Both the position numbers and the translations under genes were made by a program. The notes beneath the pieces were generated by a model. That model did no database searches, was not told the origin of the DNA, and worked only from the letters and a program-made list of their open reading frames with translations. DNA of 64,000 nt. Source: Puffinus mauretanicus (lineage: Eukaryota > Chordata > Aves > Procellariiformes > Procellariidae). Each line of letters begins with the position of its first letter. Positions within the stretch are counted from its first letter, which is position 1. The stretch covers positions 5,642,001-5,706,000 of the forward strand of contig JAJKFH010001865.1 of the NCBI GenBank assembly GCA_023333565.1, given 5' to 3'. Below, piece by piece: positions 1 through 12,400 of this stretch.

Positions 1-3000
1 TTAATTTTCCACAATAAAACCAAGGACACAATTACATATGGCACGAGAGAGACCTGAAAATTATAGCACTTCATTCTAAGTAAATGCTAGCTCAAAGCAC
101 AGTAGCAGTCAAAAAAAAAAAAAAAGGCAATTAGACTATTGGGAATTATTAGAAAAGGGATAGAAAACAAACCATAAAACCTTATTATGCCCTTGCATAA
201 ATGCCATAGTTTGCCTGCAGATTCATTGTTACCTGAAGTTCTGTTTACCCCTCTTCTGAAAGTGTATTATAAAATTAAAATGCATACAGAGAAGGACGAG
301 GATGATCATAGATATGAAAAGACATTTTCTTAAGGCGTCATTAGATAGATTAGCATTCTTCATCCTGAAAAAGTTACAACCAAGATGATAGAAGTCTAGG
401 TAGTGTTGACTTTCATAGAACAAATGAACGAGAAGTGACTGTTTATGGTTTTTCTTCCTAATGCAAAAAATAATGTGAAATTATCTAGTGAAATGTTGAG
501 AACAAAAGGGTACATAGTTATGTGATCAAAGATTAGACAAATTGATGGAAGCAGAAATTCTGAAGAGGTATTAAATGTACTTCAGTAGGAAGTTCTTTAG
601 CTTGCTAGGATCTGGCAGTGAGTATTAGGAGAAATATTGCTGCATGCTTACCCTTCTATGGCAGATCATCAAGGAAGACTAATACAGGGCAAAGTGGACT
701 TTTAGTTTGATCCAATATTGTCATTGTGTTTTTATGTGATGGGAACAAAATGTGGCAGAGACTGCAGCAGGTGTTTGTATTCCTTCTGGAACAGTGCTGT
801 GAGTGCAGCAGGGTCGGCTGCCGCCCTGGCTGCTGCGTGGTGCTTCCCCCTCTCCTGCTCTGCAGCCCGACCTGCCTGTTGCAACTGTGTGAGGTCTCCA
901 AGCTGGAGGGAGGCTATGGTTTTAAGTTGGTGCCACACAAACTGCCGGTATTTTAGCTAGGGAGCATGAAGCGGGCATCAGGTGAAAAAATGAGAATTGG
1001 GCATGACTCTTGTGAAATCTGCGGAAGGAGATGTGCTTTGAGTTCTCCTCACTCCTTCATCCTTGCACCACAAAATGCTGCAGTTGCAGTCCTGTTCTCT
1101 TTGGAACGCAGAAGTCTGATCTTCCTAATGCTTTCTTGAGTACTTCCAGGCATTGTAGGGAGAATTTTTGACTCTTTTTCCTGTCTGCTAGCAAAGATAA
1201 ATGTGTGGGAACAGTGTCTCTCACTACTGGAAGCTGCTCAGGGATGCTGTCTGCCTGAGGCAGTACTTCTTACTACTCTCAAAGAAGGGTGATGCTTATA
1301 ACTTGAAATGGAACCCATCTTTAGATGTATAATTAAGTCCTTATCTCACGACGAAAAATGTAGATTCAGCTTTTTAAGCTTTAGTATGTGGGGGTGAACT
1401 TTATACAAGAGCATAGCATGACTACGTATCGGTATCAGTGCCAACAGCTACAAAATACATAATGCAACTACAGAAAGAATTAGACTGTCTAAAGCATGGG
1501 CTAACTGAAAAAATCCATATTGTAGTGGCGTATGTCATGTAGTGTACTCACTTTTAGTTTTTTCCCCTTACTGTACAATCATTTAAGACAGGCTGACTGC
1601 TATATAAATTCCCAAGTGGGAAAAGGTGATAATACCGTTTGTTACGTTAAATTTTGTACTAGAATGATAAAATCACAGTCATAGAGTATCATAAAGTGTC
1701 TTCACTGCTCTTCCTCGTTTATCTTCTTTTTCCTGAATCTTCCTCCAGCTTAAATTATAATGGAAAAAGATCAAATAACTCATTAAGTAATGATGTTACA
1801 TATGGGAACCTTTACTCTGTTTTTAGACACAATAGTTTGAAACTAGTGATGTAAATGTAAAAGACCCTTATCTTTGGCACTTCTGTTGATTATTGGTTGG
1901 TCATTGTGGAAGCTGTGGATCACCATTGTGTTTTATGAGAGCCTAGTGGTGAGAACAATATGCTACAAAAATTGGCCGATGACAGGCTTTGCGGAATGGC
2001 ATCTTTTCTTCACGTTTCAGCTGAGATACATCATGTTACGTACTTCTGTTAATTAATTCTTGTGCTACACTGTTTTCAGTCACACCTGCCATAATACTGC
2101 ATAAATAATGTGTTATGATGTGAGATATCATTGGTCAAAAACAAAGCAAGCTATATCTGAAAGTTTTCATTTAGTAAAGATGCTAACTTTAAAAGTATGC
2201 AGAAAACGCATTTTCAATGCTTGGCAGTTACAGGAGCAGCATTAATGATGAAGTTGTTTGGAAATCTAAGGTTTTCCTCACAGTTCTTGTCTTATGTCCC
2301 ATTTAGAGTAGTAGGAAGTCAAGTACTTCAGTCTTGTTTTCTAATTAACTTTCTTGGCAGATGATTACAGTTTTCCCTGACATCTACAACAGGCTATCTC
2401 CACTGTTTTAAGAATTACCATGGAGCTCACTTGTAAAACCATATAAATCCTCCAGAATGTGTATTAAAAAAAATGAATGCTGTAGCTTTTTAGTTATTAA
2501 GAAAACCACAGTCTATCAGTTCTAGTTTGATGTGCTTAAGTATAGAGGTTTCTGTACATAAAGCTCAACTATAACTAAAATGTTTAGGGACACTAAAATG
2601 TTTGAACTGAAGGAACTGATACTGATTAGATTACTGTTTAGAACCTGGCTTGCTAAGGTCTTCATCAATGCCAGGGTTTTTACCATTATGGCGTAAATAA
2701 TAGTGAAATTGTGCTTTTGGTTTTTATGCTATAATTTTATTCATTATTTTACTTTATTGAAACTCTTTGGGATACAGACTAGAATGTGTCAGATTAGAAA
2801 CAGTAATTCACTGGAGGATGCAGATGAGAAATAATGATTTTTAGCTTCTTTGTATGATGACTTTTCCTAATTGAAATCAAGTAAAACAACTTTGAAAAAA
2901 GTAATCATTATCTACAGTGCTTTAATATTACCAGGCACAGATTTGTTTTTGTTTTTTTTTTTTTTAATAGATGCGTCAGAATTATTTTAATAAAATTGTT

Positions 3001-4251
3001 ACCAGGTTCATAGTTAATTTATGGCAATGTTTTTCTGTTTGTTGTTTTTTTTTTTTTTTTTAAATATATTTTAAAACATCAAAGGTGGCAAGAGTCTGCC
3101 AAATAAGAGAAGTGCTTCAAAGAGATCAATGCAATTACTCCAGGACCTGGCAGCTATAAGCAAACTCCTACAATGGAGTTGGCTAGAAATAGCAAAAAAC
3201 AGAGAGAGTCTAAAGAGCATAGTCAGCTGGTATGCTAATTTTAAATGTCTGTGTAATGTTAATTCCCTTTTTAAAAAATGATCAAGCATATTACTGAACA
3301 CTTGTGATAATGTTTTGTTATGCTAATATTCTGAAAAGCTAAGCTAAGCCGTGCCAAGTGTAAAAATGATTGAAAGCTTGCACATTCAAGCTTGTGCCCA
3401 CAGTCAGAAAAAACCGCTTTTTTTTTTTTAAAGTTACTGAAATGTACTTCGCTTTGTATGTCATCTGTAACCCAACGGATCCAAACAAAAATCTAGCCAT
3501 TAATGCAAATTTATAAAGAAGTTTTTGAACTTTATAGAGGAATGGATTTGGGGAATTTAATTTGCAGTAGATATGGAAGCTAAATAAATGGCTGAGATTT
3601 TTCACATTGCTAAATGGCAGGTAGGGCCAGGATACTGCTACTATCTAGTGGTTACAAATGCCCTGATGCGGTTAGGCATTCTTGTATATGATGGAGAAGC
3701 TAGAAGGTAACATTGCCATTTTTCAGTTGGCTTAGAGGGAATGTTAGTTATTAGCCATACCCCTCCACAATTTAATTGGTTTATGCTTGTGCAACAATGT
3801 CACACAGGTAACTAAAAGTCACGTCATTTGCCTGTGCATGTGCTGTTATAAAGTTATCACTGCTGTGGGATTACCTATTGGTTCTGTAGCATTCTGAGAT
3901 CTTGCACCTCCAACTGTAAAGTGAAACGTAGGGGTGTTTTTGTTGTGTCGTGTTGGTTTGTGGTGTGGGTTTTTTTTGTGTGGTGGGTGTTTTTTGTTTG
4001 TTTGTTTGTTTTTTTTAATAGTATAGGGCATTTGGTTACTGCAGTGATACCCAGTTTGGATACCCATTTTCAGTTTATATACTGTGAGTAAAGATGTGTG
4101 GATAACCTATTTTAAAATATATATATATTTTAAATATATTTTTTAATATATATTGGTTTTTTTTTTTTAATTTTTTTTTTAGAGAGAGCTGTAGACTCCA
4201 TAAAAATCTGCTGAAAAGGGGATGATCCATTTATTCCTTTTTCCTGGTCAG
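1..4251. other. AT-rich non-coding stretch, no gene recognised
   Basis: No exon, RNA gene or intact mobile element is recognised here. Long T tracts lie near 2950 and 3045-3060, and AT simple sequence lies at about 4113-4150. A GC-richer patch at 660-960 stands out from the background and has overlapping short open frames on both strands, but none resembles a known protein. Given the exon at 4252, this is probably intron or 5' flank of the STPG2-like gene. Confidence 0.5.
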
Positions 4252-4348
4252 GCTTTTGGATATGAGGAAGGTGAGGATGGCATGCTTATAAAACAGTATC
4301 CACCTCAGAGACGTAATAGTGGGTCCAGCTTACATTCACATACTATTT
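4252..4348 (+). pseudogene. STPG2: STPG2-like relic exon a (FGYEE...GPAY), frameshifted
   Basis: A strong pyrimidine tract and CAG precede the exon (ttcctggtcag), and a consensus donor gtaagt follows. The first frame reads AFGYEEGEDGMLIKQYPPQ, typical of a PG-rich repeat exon. The conserved GPAY motif appears only in another frame, starting at 4322, followed by IHILF up to the donor. One extra base (a third G in GGG at 4321-4323) or a two-base loss therefore separates the halves. The GPAY frame ends in phase 0 and joins in frame to GAT (DVTYSALKYKG) of the exon at 14895. Splice signals are intact but the coding frame is broken. Confidence 0.6.
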
Positions 4349-7300
4349 GTAAGTAACTTTTAATGACTCCCACATCACTGAAGAAAAAACAATAAAATAA
4401 TGTAGTGGTTTGTTTTTTTTTTAAATAAAAACCAAACAAACACCCCCACCCCCAACAACCACAAAAGATTGTCCTATTCTATTTTCTCCTAGAATAACAA
4501 AAATAGAACTGGTACTGCTAGATTCCTGACTCTATAGTAGGATGTTTCTGGAGGATATGGACGCAAATGTAATGAAGTCTCATGTAGTACCTGCTTCACT
4601 ACTTTAGCTAAAAGACTAGGAAAAAACCCCTGTACCTCTGAAAGAGAGTTATCACTGCCTTTTCTGCTTGGACAGAAATGTAATGTAAAAGCATACGACA
4701 ATTCTGCGAGCAATACTGGAGAGGCTTAATGTGTAGAGGCTGTGAAGAAACCTGCTTACCCTTTTTTACAGTCATTACTTTTCTAAAATAACAAAACTAT
4801 GAGAAAATTCATTCAAAGAATTCAAGTATGTCTGATTTTTTTTTTAAAAATCACAGAAAAAACAACTGAATTGAAAGAATGTGATTCTAATATAGCACAT
4901 AACCTGAGTGCTGCCTTAAAAATACATCTCTGTCACTGTTTTATTTTTATTTGCAAATATTCCAGATAAATTTCCCAGGTTTTGGCAAAACCTTTTCTTA
5001 ATTGTAGGTGTCAAAAAATTTCGAAGGAAAGAGATTCCCCCCTGCCCTTTACTCCCTTCATAAGAAGGGGAGTAATATATAAAATATAAATAAATATATA
5101 TAATACATATGAAACATCAATTCTCTTTTAAAGTCATGCAGTTCTTTAGGGGGACTATTGCAGAAAACTCTTGAAGTTCTAGTGTTTCATGTAAGATTTC
5201 AGTATGTGAGACTGAATAAATTTTCTCATAATTTTGTTATTTTAGGAAAGTAATGACTTAAAAAGAATGAGCTTTGATAGTTCCGCTCTGTTTTCAGGAT
5301 CTTAATAAGTTGTGTTATTTGTAATTATTCTCAAAAGTGTCCGATATTACAGTAAAATCTGGCGACTTTAATATTAAAAATATGAGTCCTAAATCTAAAG
5401 CACTGGCCAAGACATCTGCTTGCTGAGTAGTTTTTATCACTGATAGGTTTTTTGCTGCAGTATTTCCATTTCCTGTTTATAACACTTATCTCCTCATCAT
5501 TTTTGACGTTTTTGTCTTTAATTAAAAGGGTATCGTTGTAGGTCAGGAGAGTGATGTATTAATTTTTTTTTTTTTTCCTAAAGGTACTTGGAATTTAATT
5601 GCGTGTCTCCTGCTAACAGAATAGTTGACACATCTAGATCAGTCTGTGGCAAAAAAAATGCTAATTTCAAAGTGTGTAGATTACCACTTTGTTTTTACTC
5701 CGAAGTCTTTTTGTACTGTCTGTGTTTTTTAGTTCTAGCTCAACTTACTGCTTATTCAAAGAATTAATTATGTTTTTAAAATTTTTCATACCGTTAAATC
5801 ACTTTTAGATCTGAAAGGCTGTAAATCTGCTATCAAATCTACATTGCAAAAAGAGATGGTCTTTTAATTATGAGATGACTTTTACAGTTGAGCAGTTCTA
5901 CTTTAAAACCATTCTGAGACATGACAGATTCAAGTTCTGCCACGTGGGTTGTAACTCTTGTGTTCTGTGGCGAGATGTAAATTCTTACAATATTGTAATA
6001 AACTGTGTTCTTTAATGTTTGTCATATCTTCTCAAACAAATTGCAGATTAAAGATGTCTTCCTTTTGAAAGGCCTCAATAGCTACTGTTCACTGTTCCTT
6101 ATTACTTATGATTCTGAAGTAGCAACATCAGCTATATATAGCATTTATGCCAAAGGGCATGCTTGAGCAATACTAATTGCATAGAGTGAATTATAGTTCA
6201 TAATTAACCAAAATAAAAAAGAGAATAATTAATTACTACTTTTTGGTTACTGTTTTTTCCCTGTAATTATTTCTCCAAGAAATGCATTAGGGGGCAGCAG
6301 AGTCATTCAGTCGATCCAGTTTGCAACCATTTCTAAGGATTTCATGCTAGCGCTTCCATATTCAGCATTTCTGTGAATACTGTTGCACAATACAAGGCAT
6401 TATGTTTTCTAAACACTGAATAACCAAAACGAGTAGTCTACAAGTAATCATATGTAGAGTTTGTGTAGTTATCTGTAATTATTATTATACAAATGGAGAA
6501 CTAAGGCAAGGAGATTAAATGGTATTCTGAAAAGGTGTTTGGGAATGTGAGAATTTCAATCTGAAGTAAGCTTCTGATTTCTAGATTTGGATGATTTCAG
6601 GTAGTATTTTAGCTACCTGTATGCTTTATCTTTTAGGAAGGAAGAGACAAAAGGTCAAGAGAACTCACAGAATGTACAACTGAAGTTTTTATTCAAAATT
6701 TGTATTTCTTTTACATAATTTATTCAGAAATAATTTTTGAATTCTAGATTTAAGTGATGGTGTTAAAAGACAGCTTTTAATGAGAATTTAAAACGTTTTT
6801 GTGTTTTAAGGAATGTTGACCATTTCATCACTGTTAAAAATCTAACAACTGGAGTATTTTGTTCTGTATTCTGGTGTGACTGCACAAGAATTTCAGAACT
6901 CTTTGTATCCATACAGAACTCTCCACCGAATTCCTTTGTAAATACCAACTATTACTGTTGTTGCAGAAGAAATATTACCAAATACCGGTACAATGGAACT
7001 TAAACTGTGTAAGAAGAGCAGGAAACTTCTGTCAGATCTGGGGTCCTAGAGACTGTAAGATATCTTGATCTTTCACCATGACAGGTTTCATTTAATTTAT
7101 TTTCAAGACTGGTGGTATTTAAAGAAGGTTGGCTACTTCTGAGATAGTTATCCTACATAAAAGGATAAAAAAACCCCATAAAGCTCTTTAAGGACTTTAA
7201 TTTGCCTACTATATTTATATCTTGAATTCGTTGGGGAAAAAATAAGACTTTTGAGGACAAAGAGGAGTTTTGTTTCTGTCTGTTAAGGGAAATAATGAAC

Positions 7301-8614
7301 ACCTTCATGGGAAGAGATAGGCATCTTTCAAGATTGTAGTAATTAGTTTCTATTTAAGTAACTGACCCATAACGAAAGCAAAGTGTTTGAGTGGCTCAGT
7401 ACTTTTCCAAGTCCAGTCCTTACTGTAGATTGTCTTAGCAGTCATTGCCCTATGTCTAACTATCATTCTTTCTTACAAATAGGTTATAAAAATGTTGTAG
7501 TATGGTCCTGTTTGGTTTTGATTTGTCTGTGTTTCTTGTATAATTCCTCTTGGGTTTCTGTTCATAGATATTTTTTTTTTGTTCGGTTGGTTGGTTTTTT
7601 TTGACGTCTCGGATTTCATTGCCCTGTTTTAGTTGGGTTTTGGACTTGGGTACAGCATAGAAATACTGGTCACAGTTTGAGATCATACTTCTAAAGTCAA
7701 AACTAAGGGTTAGAGGGGAAAACGTTTAAGTGATTCATTGGAGGCTATTCATATGTTGAACCTCTTGTTCTGTATCTATTTTGGTTTTAATACGATACTT
7801 TATTTTTCTTGATATGTTTCTGATTCTGCTGTGGGTAGAGATAATCATGCCTGAGTCTCATCATCCTCCTGTTTCTCTTGGAATTGGACGATTTTTCATT
7901 AGTTCTAAGGACTTGTTTGCAAGGTTGTACTTCATAGCAGAAAACCTGCTGCGGAAGCACGTTTCCCTTAATACTTATTACAGGTTTAGTGGGATCTGTT
8001 AATACTTTGTGTGTGGATATATATGAGCAATAATAGCTATCAAGTGTATCAGGGACACACACCAACAACATAAAACTAAAGCATAATGATCCTCAGGAGA
8101 GAAAGGGCTTTCAAATACTCTGAAAACAATTTTGTCTTCTGGGGTTTTTGATAGTGCTTTCTTGTTAGCAAAAAATACCTGATTATATATTTTTATTTGT
8201 TTAATATAAATTTGTTTAAATAAAAACAGTACATAAGCTTTAATAATTTAATGAGTTTTCACCGTTAAAATATAATAGCACAACAAGAAACAACATGAAA
8301 AACGGATACAATATATAAGTTCTTAAGTGGATAATAAACTATTTCGAGTGTGCTTTCAGCACTTGTAAACAGCTATTTTGGCCTTGTTTTTTCCCTAGAG
8401 AAGCGACAGAATGTGTGTAGTGATTGTTGGGTTAAATCTTTATTTTTATTTTACACAACCATTATTTTTTAGGTCAGAGCTCTCTCATTGTGCCTCAAAG
8501 CCCAATCCATTCGTTTAAGGTTCCTCAAGTTGCTGCTTTTTTCTTACTATGGGTAAGAAAAATTGGATAAGCAATGAATTCCCAAAGCACATTTTCACTG
8601 TCAAACAAATGTAG

Positions 8615-8744
8615 ACCTCAGTCCAGCAAAGCACTTAACTATGTATTTAACTATTAACATGTAATTGTTGCATGTGACTGCAGTAGGAGTGCTTACATAT
8701 TTTAAGTTACGGACATACTGAAGTGCTTTAGTGGATTGGTGCCC
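8615..8744. repeat. Degraded palindromic MITE-like amniote repeat
   Basis: The left end contains CCAGCAAAGCACTTA (8623-8637). The right end contains TGAAGTGCTTTAGTGGATT, whose reverse complement is AATCCACTAAAGCACTTCA. The two ends are thus near-perfect inverted repeats about 130 bp apart, with a weaker inverted arrangement between. The TCCAGCAAAGCACTTAA terminus is one I associate with an old palindromic non-autonomous DNA element common in reptile and bird genomes. The family name is not certain. The copy is old and carries no coding capacity. Confidence 0.5.
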
Positions 8745-11700
8745 ACATGTAATGCCAAGGAAGAGCAAAAAATTTGCATTATGTTACTGAGCTAGGCCCT
8801 CTGATACAGATATAGATGTGCAAAATCTTCAATTAAAAAAAAATTAAAATCCTTTTTTATAATGCAAATATTTTAGCTATTTAAACATGTACTCTATAAA
8901 TATCACAGAGTTAGTTTAAAAAAACAGTTCATTTTGACTTGCTCGTATGGTGAGTATTACCATGCTGTGATAGATTGGCAGTTGCTTTAAAAATGTATAA
9001 GGACTGGTGTATCAGGCTGGGACCTAGGGAGCTCTGGAGATTTAGGGCTGCTTGTCCATAAAATATGGTTTTGAGTGAGAGCTGGAGGAAGTGAATAATT
9101 CTGTGGCATAAAGTGAGAAAATAGAGTGTTTGAACAGAGCAGCAGTATCAAGAGGTCTGTGCTGAGAGGAACTCCCTTAGTTTAAATGTTATAACCCTCA
9201 ATGGTATAATTGTGTTAGGGAGTTTGTGATATATTGTGCTGGGAAAGAGGAAAAATATGTGAATTAGGTTATTTTTGAAAGGTGTTTTATTTAAAAAAAA
9301 AAAAATTAAAAACCAAACCGTTGACAATTGTTATGCTAGAGGTTAGTGAGGTGGCTATAAAGACTACGTAAGCACTCTGTGTGTGTATACATCTGCATAC
9401 ATCTTCAGGCAACTGGATCTCCGGTCTTACTCAAGCTGTTTCATCAATGCACATGAAGTTTCAGGTGGTATTTCAGAGTACGAAAAATACGTCCTTTTAA
9501 AACAGCATGTGTAATCAGCCTAAATCTGCTTTACAGAGTTGGGTATTCAAACGAAAGGGTACTGCTGGGGTCTGACACTGATATATTGGCTAATGTTGGT
9601 AACATGCTGGGAACTACCTGTGTGCTGTAACACTGGAAGGCAGTCCATTAGTGCCTGAATTAATGCACTCAGGGACTTTTAATTCTTCACAGAATCTATT
9701 TCCATATTTAATTACGGGAAAGTCATAGAAAAAAGTTACAAAGCACCTTCTTCATCCATTTCATTGTCAACGGGAGTGGCGATTAGTAATTCTTCTTCAA
9801 GTTATATTGCAGTGTTCACTTAAAATAATGCAGCTCCTTGCTGAGTTTGCTCCAATTAAGCCATATTTTATTTGCTAATGACTTACCAAGTTGACAATGA
9901 CCTTGACAATGACCTTGAAGTTGGTATTGTCAACACTTCTTGGCATAAAGAGCTAGATGATTTAGGGTTATTAGAAGTGCATCAATTTATTGTTCGGTCT
10001 TTGTCAGTATTTTTAAAAAGCTTTTTAATTCCATTACAGATAGGATACTTTACCTGAATAATGTACAGGTTAGTAAGTTAAGTAACAGTCCATTTATATT
10101 GTTTTTACTGCAGATTTTAAAGACTGTATAGATAAGACAACACTTTTATTGTTTTTGAGTTTGAAAAAGTGTACTAAAATGGGTCATCTTTACAATTAAG
10201 TTGCTTTAATCACTACAAATGCAATTTATTACTGTCACGTTTCTGTTGGCTGTAAGTCACTTATATAAATACATTTATAAATATTTAGATACTGAATTTC
10301 ACTGTTTCAGAAGTTATGCTTTATCATGGCGTAATTTATTTCACTGTATGTTAAGAAAGGGTGCTAGTATAATTGAACAGAATAAGATGTTAATTCTTTA
10401 TGAATGCTTCTTGGTAATTTGAAATGAAGATGAATAATAAAATTACATTTCTATAGTTTAGAAACGTTTAGAACCTCATAATTACAGTTTAGTAATAACA
10501 CGAAACACCCGTGCCTTTAGATGTAATCTGCAGTGGGCTAGTTTGAACGTTTTAGGCAATCACAATATTAGCACTGATGAGTGCAGTAGTGAACTCTGTT
10601 TTGTCACTAAAAATATTCCTGAACTTCTCAATTTGTTGTTTTTATAATTTCTCCTTTTGGAAGCTGATGTTGCTTGTCATCTTAATCCAGATGGATACAT
10701 AATCATACTGCCAATTCATGCACATTATTTGGTGGGAACTATCCTGTTTCCTCATATTTTTATATTAGATCATACCTGTCTTCAAGAGGAAAAAAAAAAA
10801 AAGACCTTAGTGAGTTTAGAAAGAAGTAGATATCACTACTTTAAAAAATATTCTATATTGTTTCATGTTCTGATTTGATGCATTTAAATTATATTATATT
10901 TTACTTGTTAAAAATATCATTCCATATGCTGAAAATATTACTTACTACATGCTATTCTAAAAACACTGATCAAACTACCAACTTTTCTTAAGCAGATCTT
11001 TTAGGAATCTACTCCTTTTGTTTTGCCTTCAAGAATTGAGTTACTATGCCATAAAAATTGACTTTAATGGAGTCATCATTATGTGCATATACCGTAACTG
11101 AAAAACCGTATGATCTAATTATTGTAACCTGTTTCTTTCTTAACCCTAAAACTCTCTTCTCAGTTTCTGCATCATGCCTAACGAAATATCATACAGGCTT
11201 TGGGCTGTTCAATCTAGAGACTGTGAGTGCCTAGGATCTTTGGAATATTGAAAAGTTGAATAATAGTGTATATATATAGCTTCCTAGGGAGCAGCAAGCA
11301 CAGATTTCGGTTCAAGATACTCAATCATGTACATAAGTTTAAGTATACAAATTATTATTATCTCTTCATTTTAAAAATGCCTTTTAAAATCGCTTTTCAG
11401 TTTTACAGTAAGTAGAGTAAATTGTGCTGAGCATTCTTTTGTAGATGTTAGAATATGGTAGAAATGCCAGTGATCTGATTGGATGTTGTATTTCTATAGC
11501 AAAGTTTTCTTTCATATTATTTTTATTTAGAAACATTATGCTCATTTGAATTAGTAAGGGATTGGAATAAATAATCTTCCTTAAGACTATATAGTGTGAC
11601 TAGTGTTTTAAAAGCAGACATCACTTCTAATGCTTTGTTCAGGATTTCCGTTTTTCATCAGAAAATCCTCACTCTTCAGTGGAGTCAGCTATGGTATTTG

Positions 11701-12214
11701 AAGTTGCTCATGACTTTGAAATGTTTTTTCAGTCACGTAAGGCTCACTACTCTGTAAGTAGGATACATCTACAAAAAAGCAGCATATGCATGAAATGAGA
11801 GAATGATTGACTTTTTGTTTGTTTTGGTTTTTGTTTTTAATTTGGATTTGCAAAACGTGGAAGACTTCATACGTCATGGAAATGCATATTTTTCATTATC
11901 ACAGAAAATAATAGTTTATTAAAAATGTTTAATATGTTTAGTATATGTTTCTAAATGTACCACTTTTGTTCTGTGTAAAGTTCATTTACTTGTCAAGAGT
12001 TGCCCCCAGAAAAGAGAAGCAAAAATGTACGGATTCAATAATCTCATAGTAAGATGACAGTCTGCACGTGTCATTCTCCTTAACAGGCATTTATATTTTA
12101 ACAGCTTATTATTAGTAATTTAATCTCACTCCTCTAGACACACAAGCTGACTTCTCTTTTTTTAGAGCTGACGTCCCTCTGGGTGGGATTCAGTTTGGAT
12201 TTCATTTCAGATTT

Positions 12215-12400
12215 CTAGCTGCCAGAGAAATTGAGTCTTAACTGATGTGAGGCTGCTATCTGCTCAGTATTCTCCCAGATCAAGGACAATATGTTGGCGA
12301 GCAGGGCCATCCAACTGCTGAAGACCCCCACCAGTGTGGTTAGAATGTACAAGACTCTTCCTGCCGTGTGAAGGTTCTGTTCCATTAATAATGACATCAT
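12215..12400 (-). other. Possible relic of a retroviral env-like segment
   Basis: The minus strand is open for 61 codons with a hydrophobic, alpha-helical composition (LTTLVGVFSSWMALLANI) followed by polar helix-like residues. This resembles the fusion-peptide and first heptad region of a retroviral transmembrane protein. No flanking env, SU or LTR sequence is seen, so it would be an isolated and old fragment. Chance is a real alternative. Confidence 0.2.

Noticed and set aside
8473..8550. AG...gtaag segment open in two frames near 8.5 kb
   Set aside because: No family resemblance and no phase fit to the neighbouring relic exons. Likely a chance pair of splice-like sites.
11164..11222. GT/AG-bounded segment reading LTKYHTGFGLFNLET, first taken as the KYKG exon of the STPG2-like gene
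   Set aside because: The segment at 14895-15010 matches that exon far better and fits the phases on both sides. This one has the wrong phase and a stop in the needed frame.
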